A stretch of DNA of 64,000 bases from UBA6624 sp964507645 (GCA_964507645.1 CAZDPU010000003.1:8035-72034), one strand, 5' to 3'. Shown: positions 51,441 through 60,013, counted from the stretch's first letter. Program-made: numbers and translations. The notes: generated by a model not told the origin, from the letters alone.

Positions 51441-52073
51441 ATGATAGTACAAGCAGAACCTAGGGAGCTAATCATAACTTGCTTAAATTCTTATGCGAAT
51501 TTCAATTTAGCTTATTGGAATTATGCAGATCCTGGAAAAATTGTAAGATTTTGGGTTGGGTATAGAGAAAGAGCAGAATTTTTAATTTCAGAAATGGATG
51601 ACTCTGCTGAAAAAGAAGAGATGGTTGCAAGGATTTTTGAAGCCGATAGAGTTGTTTTGTCCAAAAGGCTAGACAATTTTCGAGTTAAGGATTTTATAAA
51701 TTTGCCAAGGGATGATGTTCCTTTTGAAAGATGGTGGTGGTATCTTGACCTGATACAAACAAAGTTTATAAAGCCTAGAGAGGGTTTTATAGGAAGTATG
51801 CCTCAATCAGTCTCGAAGCTGTTTGGCTTTGGTGTTGAGGAAGTTGTTGAAGAAGAAACCACAATAGATCTGTCCAACTTGAAAATTGGGAAAGTTTGGA
51901 TTGCTCCAGGATGCATTGTTTGTAATGCTTGTGAGGAAATATGCCCAGAGGTTTTTGATGTTCAAGAGGAAACTTGTGTGATCAAGCCAGAACCTGATCT
52001 TGAATTGGTGCAAGATATAGTTGATGCAGCTGAAGCTTGCCCTGTAGAGGTTATCAAATTTCAGCCAGCATAG
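51441..52073 (+). CDS. ferredoxin-like protein with ~150-residue N-terminal domain
   Basis: 210 residues. The C-terminal ~60 form a single-cluster ferredoxin: Cys158, Cys161, Cys164, Cys168 (C-IVC-NAC-EEICP) and Cys200 before PVEVI. The N-terminal ~150 residues are unlike any domain I recognise: mostly helical, with many aromatic residues (AYWNYADPGKIVRFWVGY and FERWWWYLDLI) and ending FGFGVEEVVEEE. The neighbours (sppA, nadK) do not suggest a partner. It may deliver electrons to an unknown acceptor; no function is claimed. Confidence 0.75.
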   Translation: MIVQAEPRELIITCLNSYANFNLAYWNYADPGKIVRFWVGYRERAEFLISEMDDSAEKEEMVARIFEADRVVLSKRLDNFRVKDFINLPRDDVPFERWWWYLDLIQTKFIKPREGFIGSMPQSVSKLFGFGVEEVVEEETTIDLSNLKIGKVWIAPGCIVCNACEEICPEVFDVQEETCVIKPEPDLELVQDIVDAAEACPVEVIKFQPA

Positions 52074-52080
52074 CTGCAAG

Positions 52081-52908
52081 ATGAAAAAGATAGCACTAAG
52101 GGTTAACCCGACCGACAGGAGAGTTGATTCTTTTTTAAAAAAGATAATTGACGACCTTGGTTCTTTTTCAATAAAACCAATATTACTCAATGAAGATGCT
52201 GGATTGAGAAATATGTATGTTGAAAAAAAACAATACCTGAAAGAAGATTTTGATTTATTGGTGGTCTTGGGTGGGGATGGAACGATATTGAATGCGGGAA
52301 GGATGTCTGCAACAAGACAAATCCCGATTCTTGGAGTTTCCATTGGATCTTTTGGTTTTTTGACAAGCACGAATGTAGAAAACTTCAAAGAAACTTTCAA
52401 GTCAGTTATTGAAGGTAAGTATATTCTTGAAAATAGGCCTCTCCTGGAAGGGAGCATAAAGAACAAAGGCTTTCTTTCTGTTAATGATTTGGTTGTTTCC
52501 CATGAAGGACATTCGTCAGTTTCTCCTTTTGAGATTCGAATTAATGATTCTTTTCTTAGGTATAAGGGAGATGGTCTTGTTGTTTCTACATCCACAGGGT
52601 CAACTGCTTATAACCTTTCGGCTGGAGGTCCTGTTGTGGACCCTGAGATGTCCTGTATGCTTTTAACCCCCATTTGTGCACATTTGATAGGTGTTAGGCC
52701 GATGGTTATTTCTGACAAAGTTGTTTCTGTTTCCCCGCTAAAAGAAAAAAAGTACTCCTTGTCTGTTGACGGTCAGCATGCGATAAGGTTTTCTAATTCT
52801 GATTGTTTAAAGATAAAAATAAGTGATTTGTTTTTCAAACTGATAAGGAGTGAAAAATCTGCTGAATTTTGGACCGTTGTCAAAGAGAAATTTCATTGGG
52901 GAAATTAA
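52081..52908 (+). CDS. nadK: NAD kinase
   Basis: Phosphorylates NAD to NADP. GGDGTILNAGR near residue 63 is the ATP/NAD phosphate motif; NDLVVSHEG near 137 and GDGLVVSTSTGSTAYNLSAGGP near 163 (GDG--VSTPTGSTAY type) are the NAD site. 275 residues. Part of a dispersed NAD gene set with nadC and nadA in the next 6 kb. Confidence 0.94.
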   Translation: MKKIALRVNPTDRRVDSFLKKIIDDLGSFSIKPILLNEDAGLRNMYVEKKQYLKEDFDLLVVLGGDGTILNAGRMSATRQIPILGVSIGSFGFLTSTNVENFKETFKSVIEGKYILENRPLLEGSIKNKGFLSVNDLVVSHEGHSSVSPFEIRINDSFLRYKGDGLVVSTSTGSTAYNLSAGGPVVDPEMSCMLLTPICAHLIGVRPMVISDKVVSVSPLKEKKYSLSVDGQHAIRFSNSDCLKIKISDLFFKLIRSEKSAEFWTVVKEKFHWGN

Positions 52909-52909
52909 T

Positions 52910-53554
52910 TTGATTTACGGGTTTTTGTTTTTTCTATTTGATTGGTTGTCCCAAGGGGAGATTTACAAATATGAAGGAAGCATTTTTAGAGATCAAGTAT
53001 TTTACGAATCAAAGGAGTCTGTAAGTGCAGATATTGTTTATTATTTGGCTGCAGGAGAAAAAAACGAAGATGGCACAATTGCTGTTACCTTTATCTGTCA
53101 ATCCGAAAATGAAAGATCCGATTTAAGCCAAAATCAAATAAATTTAATCAGGGAAGTTTGTTTACCTGAGTTTGAAACCAAGTTGGAAAAGGGTAAACCC
53201 TTTCTTCCTGAATATCTGGGTTTTGGTCCATATGAAATTTATACACATTCCTATTTAAAAGAAGTAGATGGAAAAAATATAAATGGGAAAATGACAGAAG
53301 GTGATGTTTTGTATGTATGGAATTTAGACTATATTCCAGAAGAAAAAAGCAAAACTGTAAAAATGATTGGAGAATTTTCAATAAAAAACGACAAGGGTCT
53401 TATCCCTACAGAAAAAAATATTATTTTTCATATTTTTTACATATATGAAGATGAAAAAATAAAAAAATTTGAAATGATGTTTGATTATTTGATAAAGCCA
53501 TTTAACATTAATTCAAAGTTAAAAGTTAATTTAAGTTTGGTCGAAGATGTTTAA
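52910..53554 (+). CDS. exported protein of unknown function
   Basis: I place the start at TTG 52910, with GGGGAAA ahead of it; the first residues (IYGFLFFLFDWLSQG) then read as a signal peptide or anchor. A start at 52850 inside nadK would bury that segment. The roughly 215-residue product is rich in Glu, Lys and aromatic residues and probably beta-structured; I recognise no domain. The VCLPEFETKLEKGKPFLPE region is not a known motif. Overlaps the next unknown gene by 8 nt, and the pair may work together. Confidence 0.55.
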   Translation: MIYGFLFFLFDWLSQGEIYKYEGSIFRDQVFYESKESVSADIVYYLAAGEKNEDGTIAVTFICQSENERSDLSQNQINLIREVCLPEFETKLEKGKPFLPEYLGFGPYEIYTHSYLKEVDGKNINGKMTEGDVLYVWNLDYIPEEKSKTVKMIGEFSIKNDKGLIPTEKNIIFHIFYIYEDEKIKKFEMMFDYLIKPFNINSKLKVNLSLVEDV

Positions 53555-54128
53555 AGGGAATTTTGACAAAAACCTATCAAGGCATATTCCTTCTGATTTT
53601 TCATTTGGAAATCTTTTTGGAAAATTTTTACTTTCTGTAATTTCAATTATTTCAATTTACAGCCTTGTGATTTACATTATTGATGCAAGAAGCGAAAACC
53701 AGATTCCAGAAATTATTGAAATAATACCTCCCCCAGGGAACCTTCCAAGAGAGCACATTGCATATGTTGAGTTTAGCATCCCTTTAGACGAATTCTCTGT
53801 TTTTGAAACATTGGTCTATAGGATTCATAAAAATGATGGAACCATTTCTGTGAAAAAAAAAGTTGCTAATGCCGGAAGGTTGATAGTAAAAGACAATGGG
53901 AAAAGTTTAATTTTTATGATAAACCTGCAAAATCTTCCAGCTGTAGGAGAAACAATAGTTGTTGACATGTCAGGAGTTCGATCGAGAGCAGGAAATGGTT
54001 TGACTGACCATTATCTTAAGTATGACATCACTGAGGAAAGTCCTGATTTGATTTTTGAACAGCTTCTTACAAAGCTTTCCCTTAGTGATTTGAAAAAATT
54101 ATGGGATGAATGGCTTGGTAATTTATGA
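53547..54128 (+). CDS. single-pass membrane protein, Ig-like domain, unknown function
   Basis: 193 residues: cytoplasmic start, one membrane helix (about 27-46), then a periplasmic domain. EIIPPPGNLPREHIAYVEFSIPLDEFSV and later VKDNGKSLIFMINLQNLPAVGETIVVDMSGVRSRAGN have the layout of bacterial Ig-like (Big_5) domains, in which a P--G phrase is followed by F--P-D and a terminal D--G / L strand. Assignment tentative. The last ~30 residues are helical. Overlaps the udg start by ATGA. Confidence 0.5.
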   Translation: MFKGNFDKNLSRHIPSDFSFGNLFGKFLLSVISIISIYSLVIYIIDARSENQIPEIIEIIPPPGNLPREHIAYVEFSIPLDEFSVFETLVYRIHKNDGTISVKKKVANAGRLIVKDNGKSLIFMINLQNLPAVGETIVVDMSGVRSRAGNGLTDHYLKYDITEESPDLIFEQLLTKLSLSDLKKLWDEWLGNL

Positions 54129-54697
54129 AGGAGTTCAAATTGATTGAAGAGCAAATAAATTCCTGTATGCTCTGTAATTTAGGCAAATTGAGAACAGAAG
54201 AATCCTGGAATTCTGTTCCAGGAGAGGGACCTCTTAATGCAAAGGTGATGATGATCGGAGAGGCCCCTGGAAAAGAGGAAGCTTTACAAGGAAAGCCTTT
54301 TGTTGGAAAAGCGGGAGTTTTTTTAAATGGTGTTTTGAAAAACTCTTCAATTGACAGAAATAATATCTTTATTACAAATGTCATCAAGTGTAGGCCTCCA
54401 AATAACAGAAATCCTTCATATGAAGAAATTGATGTATGCAACTCTTGGCTAGCAGCTCAATATGAGTTGATATCTCCAAAACTCGTTATACTTTTGGGCC
54501 AAGTTGCACTAAAGGGATTTTTTGACAAAAAGTTAAAAATTGGGTCAGTTAGAGGCAAGATGATTAATTATTTAGGCATTAATGTCTTTTCAACATTTCA
54601 TCCTTCTTATGCGCTAAGAAGTGATGTTGGCAATCAGATTTTTAGGAAAGATATGAAAATGATAGGATTATGGATTAAAAACAATCTTAAAATTTAA
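54125..54697 (+). CDS. uracil-DNA glycosylase, family 4 ([4Fe-4S])
   Basis: Removes uracil from DNA. Motif A GEAPGKEEALQGKPFVGKAG (residues 45-64) and motif B HPSYALR near 159 mark family 4. Iron-sulfur ligands are Cys14, Cys17, Cys89 and Cys105, the usual 2+1+1 distribution. 190 residues. The related polymerase-fused SPO1-type proteins are longer. Together with nth at 61748 it gives a minimal base-excision repair set in this window. Confidence 0.9.
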   Translation: MKEFKLIEEQINSCMLCNLGKLRTEESWNSVPGEGPLNAKVMMIGEAPGKEEALQGKPFVGKAGVFLNGVLKNSSIDRNNIFITNVIKCRPPNNRNPSYEEIDVCNSWLAAQYELISPKLVILLGQVALKGFFDKKLKIGSVRGKMINYLGINVFSTFHPSYALRSDVGNQIFRKDMKMIGLWIKNNLKI

Positions 54698-54700
54698 AAA

Positions 54701-54940
54701 ATGATTATTCTTGTTGCATTTATAGATTTCTTTAAAATTATTCTTTTCTTGAGAATTATTTTAAGCTGGTTTAATGTAAAGTGGAGTAGTCCGTATTTTT
54801 TTTGGATAGCTGATGTTACAGAGCCTGTACTTAGGGTCGTAAGACCTATTTTCCCTTCTTTCAATGGGATAGATTTCTCTCCTATAATTGCTTTTTATCT
54901 GTTAGATTTAGTAAAAATGTTTTTTTCTGGACTAGTATGA
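54701..54940 (+). CDS. YggT-family membrane protein
   Basis: 79 residues with two hydrophobic segments and the family phrase LRIILSWFNVKWSSPYF followed by ITEPVLRPIRR-like VTEPVLRVVRPIFPS. This is the single-repeat form, of about 80-100 residues. YggT proteins are of unknown function and often lie near proC or cell-division genes; here it is coupled to glyA by a 4-nt overlap. Confidence 0.82.
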   Translation: MIILVAFIDFFKIILFLRIILSWFNVKWSSPYFFWIADVTEPVLRVVRPIFPSFNGIDFSPIIAFYLLDLVKMFFSGLV

Positions 54941-56166
54941 ATTATTTATTTAAAGAAGACGAAGAAGTACAGAAGATAATCAATTCTGAAATAAACAGAT
55001 TAGAGCAAGGTATTGAGCTGATAGCAAGTGAAAATGTTACAAGCAAGAATGTAATGCTTGCTCAAGGGAGCCCGTTAACAAACAAATATGCTGAAGGGTA
55101 TCCGTCCAAGAGATATTATGGTGGATGTGAAGAGGTTGACAAGGTTGAAAGCCTTGCTATAGAAAGAGCGAAGAGGATTTTTAATTGTTCATATGTGAAT
55201 GTTCAACCACATTCAGGCTCTCAGGCAAACCAAGCAGTTTATTCAGCACTTCTAGAGCCAGGAGACACAATACTTTCACTCTCTCTGTCAGATGGGGGCC
55301 ATTTATCCCATGGTCATTTTGTTACACAGGTTGGAAAGATATTTAAAATTTCAAATTATTCACTTAATGAAGAAAGTGAATTGATTGATTTTGACCAGGT
55401 TGAGAAGGTTGCAATTGAGACAAAACCAAAATTAATCATTTGTGGATACAGCAATTACTCTAGAGTAATCGATTTCGCAGCCTTTAGGAAGATTGCTGAT
55501 TCTGTAGGATCTTTTTTATTGGGTGATATAGCTCATATTTCTGGGCTAGTTGCTACTGGGCATCACCCTTCCCCGTTTCCTCATTGCCATGTTGTTACAA
55601 CCACAACTCATAAAACATTAAGAGGTCCCCGTGGAGGAATGATTATGAGTTCAGATAGTCAAATTTCAGAAAAAATAGATAAAGCTGTTTTTCCGGGAAT
55701 GCAAGGAGGCCCTTTGATGCATGTTATTGCAGCAAAGGCGATTGCATTTGGAGAGATTTTAAAACCTTCATTTAAACAGTATATTGGACAGGTTGTAAAG
55801 AATTCAAGAGCGCTATCTACTTACTTGGATTCTGAAAATTTGAGAATTGTTTCAGGAGGGAGTGATAATCATCTTTTTTCATGTGATTTAAGAAATTGGA
55901 ACCTAACAGGAAAAGAAGCAGAGTTTTTGTTGAACTCCGCAAATATAACTGTTAATAAAAATACGATACCAAAAGATCCTCAAAGCCCTTTTGTAACAAG
56001 TGGTATAAGGATTGGGACGCCTGCTGTAACTACAAGAGGTATGAAGGAGCCTGAGATGAAAAAAATCTCTCTTTTGATTGCAAGGCTGCTAAGAGATAAA
56101 GAAAATTCTGAAGAAATAAAAAATGAGGTACTTGACCTTTGTCGACAATTCCCCCTCTACACATAG
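54937..56166 (+). CDS. glyA: serine hydroxymethyltransferase
   Basis: Interconverts serine and glycine with tetrahydrofolate, supplying one-carbon units. PLP lysine in TTTTHKTLRGPRGG near residue 226; IELIASEN at the N-terminus, YAEGYPSKRYYGGCE near 47 and HSGSQANQAVY near 88 are family hallmarks. 409 residues. Followed by folK with a 28-base overlap, linking two folate genes. Confidence 0.96.
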   Translation: MNYLFKEDEEVQKIINSEINRLEQGIELIASENVTSKNVMLAQGSPLTNKYAEGYPSKRYYGGCEEVDKVESLAIERAKRIFNCSYVNVQPHSGSQANQAVYSALLEPGDTILSLSLSDGGHLSHGHFVTQVGKIFKISNYSLNEESELIDFDQVEKVAIETKPKLIICGYSNYSRVIDFAAFRKIADSVGSFLLGDIAHISGLVATGHHPSPFPHCHVVTTTTHKTLRGPRGGMIMSSDSQISEKIDKAVFPGMQGGPLMHVIAAKAIAFGEILKPSFKQYIGQVVKNSRALSTYLDSENLRIVSGGSDNHLFSCDLRNWNLTGKEAEFLLNSANITVNKNTIPKDPQSPFVTSGIRIGTPAVTTRGMKEPEMKKISLLIARLLRDKENSEEIKNEVLDLCRQFPLYT

Positions 56167-56576
56167 CCTACCTTTGTATAGGTACGAACCTTGGTTCATT
56201 GGATTCAAATTTAAGCAATGCACGTTTGGAGGTATCTAAATGGCCAAGAACGAGAGTGGTTAAAGCATCTACAATCTTGAAAACCCCTCCTTGTGGTCCG
56301 GTAAAAAATCAGGGTGATTTTTTGAACCAGTTATTGAAGATTGAAACATTTTTAAGCCCTTTGGCAATAATTGACCTTATTCAAATTACAGAAAATAAGA
56401 TGGGCAGAATAAGAAAAGGAGTTCCTGAAAAAGGTCCAAGGTTGATAGACATAGACCTTATAGAGTTTGATAGGCTTGTGATTTCTTCAAAAAGATTAAC
56501 TTTACCCCATCCCTCAAGAGGAGTTAGGGGGTATGTCTCTGAATTATTCAAAGATATAAAAAATAAAAATGAATAA
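56139..56576 (+). CDS. folK: 2-amino-4-hydroxy-6-hydroxymethyldihydropteridine pyrophosphokinase
   Basis: Pyrophosphorylates hydroxymethyl-dihydropterin in folate synthesis. YLCIGTNLGSLDSNL near residue 11, VKNQGDFLNQ near 55 and the metal-binding GPRLIDIDLIEFD near 99 identify it; HPSRGVR near 123 follows. The start is TTG 56139 within glyA; no ATG lies upstream of the conserved beginning. 145 residues, slightly below the usual 155-165. Confidence 0.9.
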   Translation: MSTIPPLHIAYLCIGTNLGSLDSNLSNARLEVSKWPRTRVVKASTILKTPPCGPVKNQGDFLNQLLKIETFLSPLAIIDLIQITENKMGRIRKGVPEKGPRLIDIDLIEFDRLVISSKRLTLPHPSRGVRGYVSELFKDIKNKNE

Positions 56577-57420
56577 TTTCAAATTTTCTTTTGAAAAAGA
56601 GATGAAAGATTCTTTTGACCTTTTTTTAAAAGAAGATAAAGTTTTTTCTGATGTAACAACTGAATCTTTAAACATCTCCGGGAAGGGCTTAGCCAGAATT
56701 GAATCTAGAACAAAAGGTGTTGTTTCTGGCTTGAAAATTGTGAAGTTTTTTTTAAATTATTTAAATTTAGATTATGAAACGGTCTATGAAATTCAAGATG
56801 GAGAGAATGTAGATGCAGGAGATTTAATTTTTTCCTTCAAGATGGATGCCCAAAAGATTCTGAATCTAGAAAGGGTTATTTTAAATATGCTTTCGAGGTG
56901 TTCATCAATATCTACAGAAGTAAAAAACTGGACCAAAATATCCAATAATTACAATGTAAAACTCTTAGATACAAGGAAGACAAGTCCAGGAAGTCGTTAC
57001 TCAGACAAATATGCGGTACTAGCTGGTGGAGGCTTTAATCACAGGTTTAATTTGAAAGATGGAATACTCCTGAAAGAAAATCATTTGGTTTTTTTCAAAG
57101 ATTTAAATTCAGCCATCAATGAGATACGCAAGAATGACAAGGAGTCCAAAATAATTGTTGAAATTGAAAATATGGATCAGCTGAGAGAGGTTGTGCTTCT
57201 CGATGTACAAAGGGTTATTTTGGATAACTGGGATTACGAAAAGATAAGTTCTGCTATATCTTTGATAAAAAATAAATTTAAAGAAGTTGAAATATCAGGT
57301 GGTGTGAATTTCTCAAATTTTGAAAGTTACTGCTTACTGAAGCCAGATTTCATTTCTGTTGGGACGATTACAAATCCAAAAAAAAGCTTTGATATGTCTA
57401 TGTTAGTTGAACGTCAATAA
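56569..57420 (+). CDS. nadC: nicotinate-nucleotide pyrophosphorylase (carboxylating)
   Basis: Converts quinolinate and PRPP to nicotinate mononucleotide. LLDTRKTSPGSRYSDKYAVLAGGGFNHR (key residues DTRKT-PG-R, K-AV--GGG-NHR) near residue 138 and EIENMDQLREV near 203 match. Two family positions differ mildly (TSPGSR for TTPGLR). 283 residues. nadA is 500 bases downstream on the same strand, with a convergent DUF456 gene between. Confidence 0.92.
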   Translation: MNNFKFSFEKEMKDSFDLFLKEDKVFSDVTTESLNISGKGLARIESRTKGVVSGLKIVKFFLNYLNLDYETVYEIQDGENVDAGDLIFSFKMDAQKILNLERVILNMLSRCSSISTEVKNWTKISNNYNVKLLDTRKTSPGSRYSDKYAVLAGGGFNHRFNLKDGILLKENHLVFFKDLNSAINEIRKNDKESKIIVEIENMDQLREVVLLDVQRVILDNWDYEKISSAISLIKNKFKEVEISGGVNFSNFESYCLLKPDFISVGTITNPKKSFDMSMLVERQ

Positions 57421-57879
57421 AAATATTTGAATTAAATAAATTAAAGAAAACAAGAATCTTCCAAAACCACTTGCTAAAACCCCAAGAAGCGCTCCTTTTG
57501 CAACCTTGTAGCTTTTTTCTTTAGATCCATGGATTTTCATTTCCCAAAGAAAAGATCCAATAAAAGCTCCAATGAATATTCCCCAAGGAGGTATTACCGG
57601 GGAAAAGATTAAGATTCCACCCAAGCATGCCCAGGGAGTTCCCTTTGATGAGTTGTTTTTCTTCAGAACCCCTGTTCTTATCAGATGTTCAATAACACTA
57701 TTTAAAATCCAAATTAAAACACCAATAACAAGAGGCCAAAGCCCATTTTCTTTACCACTGTTTGTCCAAGCCAGAAAAGTCATAAATAACAGAAGTTCAA
57801 TACATGGAATTATTGGAAAAAAACTCAATAAAGAAAAAATTATGCTGAAGATAATTATTACTATTTCTACAAGTTCCAT
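57403..57879 (-). CDS. DUF456 membrane protein
   Basis: 158 residues with four to five hydrophobic segments and glycine-rich turns: GTPWACLGGILIFSPVIPPWGIFIGAFIGSFLWE (key part GIFIGAFIGSFLWE) is the characteristic DUF456 stretch (P-G---G---G---GE). The last part KVAKGALLGVLASGFGRFL matches too. Function unknown. It overlaps nadC by 18 bases tail to tail and is divergent from nadA. Confidence 0.8.
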   Translation of the reverse strand: MELVEIVIIIFSIIFSLLSFFPIIPCIELLLFMTFLAWTNSGKENGLWPLVIGVLIWILNSVIEHLIRTGVLKKNNSSKGTPWACLGGILIFSPVIPPWGIFIGAFIGSFLWEMKIHGSKEKSYKVAKGALLGVLASGFGRFLFSLIYLIQIFLLTFN

Positions 57880-57885
57880 ACGCAG

Positions 57886-57903
57886 TTTGATTTTTTAATC
57901 AAA
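57886..57903. promoter_or_regulatory. perfect palindrome in nadA/DUF456 divergent region
   Basis: TTTGATT-TTTT-AATCAAA, 7-base arms. It ends 9 bases before the predicted nadA -10 (57913-57918) and starts 6 bases before the DUF456 start codon, so it covers the -35 zone of nadA. A repressor could control both genes here; I know no NAD-regulator consensus that it matches. Confidence 0.35.
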
Positions 57904-57912
57904 AGTTTATTT

Positions 57913-57918
57913 TAAAAT
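57913..57918 (+). promoter_or_regulatory. predicted -10 element of nadA
   Basis: TAAAAT, 9 nt before ATG 57928. Confidence 0.35.
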
Positions 57919-57927
57919 AGTCAGTTA

Positions 57928-58878
57928 ATGAATGACAAGTCTTTATTGGTTAGAGAGATAAAAAAGCTAAAAAAAGAAAAGAATGCTTTAATTCTTGCTC
58001 ATAATTATGTAGTGCCTGAAATTCAAGATTTAGCAGACTATGTAGGAGATTCCCTGGGGCTGTCAAGAAAATCTGCTCAGGCTGAGAATGAATTAATTGT
58101 TTTTTGTGCCGTTCAGTTCATGGCTGAAACAGCAAGTGTTTTAGCTAAGAAAAATCAGAGAGTTTTATGCCCTGACTTAAATGCGGGATGCTCTCTTTCA
58201 GAAACCATAACAGCTGAAGACCTTAGAAAATGGAAAAAAGAACACCCTGGAGCTATTGTTGTGAGTTATGTAAACACTTCAGCAGAAGTTAAAGCAGAAA
58301 GTGATTACTGCTGTACTTCTGGAAATGCATTAAATGTGGTAAATTCAATCCCAAGGGAAAAGGAGATTCTTTTTTTGCCAGATATGTTTTTGGGATCTTG
58401 GGTTCAAGAAATGACAGGAAGAAAGATGCATATCTGGCCTGGCGAATGTCACGTTCATGCCTCCCTTCCCCCTGAAAGGATTCAAAATTTAATGAAAAAA
58501 AATTCCGAGGCAGATTTCTTAATTCATCCTGAGTGTGGTTGTTCTACTTCTTGTATGTATCTTTCTTCTGTTGGGAAATTGGAAAAAGAACCTTTTATAC
58601 TCTCTACTGCCGGGATGGTAAAACATGCAGAGAAGAGCAATGCTGAGACATTTGTAGTTGCTACTGAGACTGGAATACTTCACCCTTTAAAAAAATCTTT
58701 ACCGGATAAAGAATTCATCCCAGCTTCAGACAGCATGGTTTGTCAGTACATGAAAATGGTAACATTAGAAAAACTTTACCATTCTTTGAAAGAAGAAGAA
58801 TATGAAGTCATTGTCAGGGAGCCGTTGAAAAGCAATGCAAAAAAAGCAATAGTTCGTATGTTGGAAATCGATGCATAA
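57928..58878 (+). CDS. nadA: quinolinate synthase A
   Basis: Makes quinolinate from iminoaspartate and dihydroxyacetone phosphate using a [4Fe-4S] cluster. AHNYVVPEIQDLADYVGDS near residue 24 (key: AHNYV-PEIQD-AD--GDS), LCPDLNAGCSL near 89, HPECGCSTSC near 201 and the late Cys in SMVCQYMKM near 273 are the expected positions. 316 residues. nadB is not seen in this window. Overlaps the methyltransferase gene by 8 nt. Confidence 0.95.
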   Translation: MNDKSLLVREIKKLKKEKNALILAHNYVVPEIQDLADYVGDSLGLSRKSAQAENELIVFCAVQFMAETASVLAKKNQRVLCPDLNAGCSLSETITAEDLRKWKKEHPGAIVVSYVNTSAEVKAESDYCCTSGNALNVVNSIPREKEILFLPDMFLGSWVQEMTGRKMHIWPGECHVHASLPPERIQNLMKKNSEADFLIHPECGCSTSCMYLSSVGKLEKEPFILSTAGMVKHAEKSNAETFVVATETGILHPLKKSLPDKEFIPASDSMVCQYMKMVTLEKLYHSLKEEEYEVIVREPLKSNAKKAIVRMLEIDA

Positions 58879-59428
58879 AGACATAAAAAGAAAATCAACA
58901 TCAGATTTAATTATTTCAAGACCAACTGAAAAAGATAGAGAAAAAAATAAAATTCCAATAACGATTCTTTTGGACAATGTAAGAAGCGCAAGGAATGTGG
59001 GTTTAATTTTTCGTTTAGCTGATTGTGTAAACATAAGCGAAATATGGATGTGTGGAATTACTCCTTATCCCGGTTTTACAGAACATGCTACAAACCAAAT
59101 CAACAAAACAGGGGTAGGAGGAAGTGTAGAAACAATTCCTTGGAGATACTTTAAGGATGAGGTGGACGTGGTGAAGGAAGCAAAAGAGAAAGGGCATTAT
59201 ATTGTTTCCTACGAGCAGGTTGAAGGTGCAAAAAAATGGCCAATCAAGATAAAGAAAAGAAAACTTCTTCTTGTTTTTGGACATGAGATAAAAGGTGTTA
59301 GCGATTATTCTTTGAAGAATAGCGATGAAGTCGTTGAACTTCCAGTAAGAGGTATAACTAATAGCTTGAATATTGCCTTGTGTGCAAGTGCTGTTCTTTA
59401 TGAAATACTAAATCAGTTTGATAACTAG
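58871..59428 (+). CDS. SpoU/TrmH-family RNA 2'-O-methyltransferase
   Basis: SPOUT-fold enzyme. Motif 1 LDNVRSARNVGLIFRLAD near residue 37, motif 2 LLLVFGHEIKGVSDYSL near 133 and motif 3 LPVRGITNSLNIALCASAVLYE near 156 (key N-SLN-A---A). No N-terminal substrate-binding domain, so it is a compact form; target rRNA or tRNA site unknown. 185 residues. Shares CTAG with the convergent LysM gene stop. Confidence 0.88.
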   Translation: MHKDIKRKSTSDLIISRPTEKDREKNKIPITILLDNVRSARNVGLIFRLADCVNISEIWMCGITPYPGFTEHATNQINKTGVGGSVETIPWRYFKDEVDVVKEAKEKGHYIVSYEQVEGAKKWPIKIKKRKLLLVFGHEIKGVSDYSLKNSDEVVELPVRGITNSLNIALCASAVLYEILNQFDN

Positions 59429-60006
59429 TCTTCTTTTTCAGGCAGAGATGGAACATTGATCATTGTTCCAATTTTTAATTTTGCGGGATCTATCCCTGGA
59501 TTTAATTCTTGCAAAATCGGAACCGTTGTGTTAAGAGCTCTTGCTATGCTGTCCAATGTGTCACCTTTTTTTATCTTGTACAAACCGTCATCTTCTGGAT
59601 AGTCAGAATTCCATTGGTCTCTAAGTGGTATTTTCAATTCTTGGCCAATTTTTATTGAATTTGCATTTTCAATTTCGTTTAATTCCTGTATAGATGTAAT
59701 TGTCACACCCCATTTTTTAGCTATAGAAGTTAGATTTTCTCCAGATTTCACAATATGTATGTCGAAATCTAAATTTTCTTCATTTTCTCCTTCTTTAAAA
59801 ATTGTATTTTCAGAAGATATTTTTTCTTCATTCTCTTCTTCATTTACCTCAAGATAAACAGGAGATTCTTGATTTGTTTTTGTCTCAAGAAAATTTATTT
59901 TACTTTCTTCAGCTTGGTTGGTAATTACGTTTTGAACTAAGAATATTAAAACAATAATAAAAACTACAGGCCAAAAATTAAGAGTATTTTTTTTGACATA
60001 TTTCAT
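59425..60006 (-). CDS. membrane-anchored protein with two LysM domains
   Basis: 193 residues: one N-terminal helix (about 10-27), an acidic low-complexity linker rich in Glu/Asn, then LysM domains at about 82-128 (HIVKSGENLTSIAKKWGV) and 142-187 (YKIKKGDTLDSIARALNT). LysM binds peptidoglycan N-acetylglucosamine. No catalytic domain is present, so it is probably a structural or adaptor protein in the periplasm. Its leader carries a strong hairpin. Confidence 0.88.
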   Translation of the reverse strand: MKYVKKNTLNFWPVVFIIVLIFLVQNVITNQAEESKINFLETKTNQESPVYLEVNEEENEEKISSENTIFKEGENEENLDFDIHIVKSGENLTSIAKKWGVTITSIQELNEIENANSIKIGQELKIPLRDQWNSDYPEDDGLYKIKKGDTLDSIARALNTTVPILQELNPGIDPAKLKIGTMINVPSLPEKED

Positions 60007-60013
60007 TGGCGAG

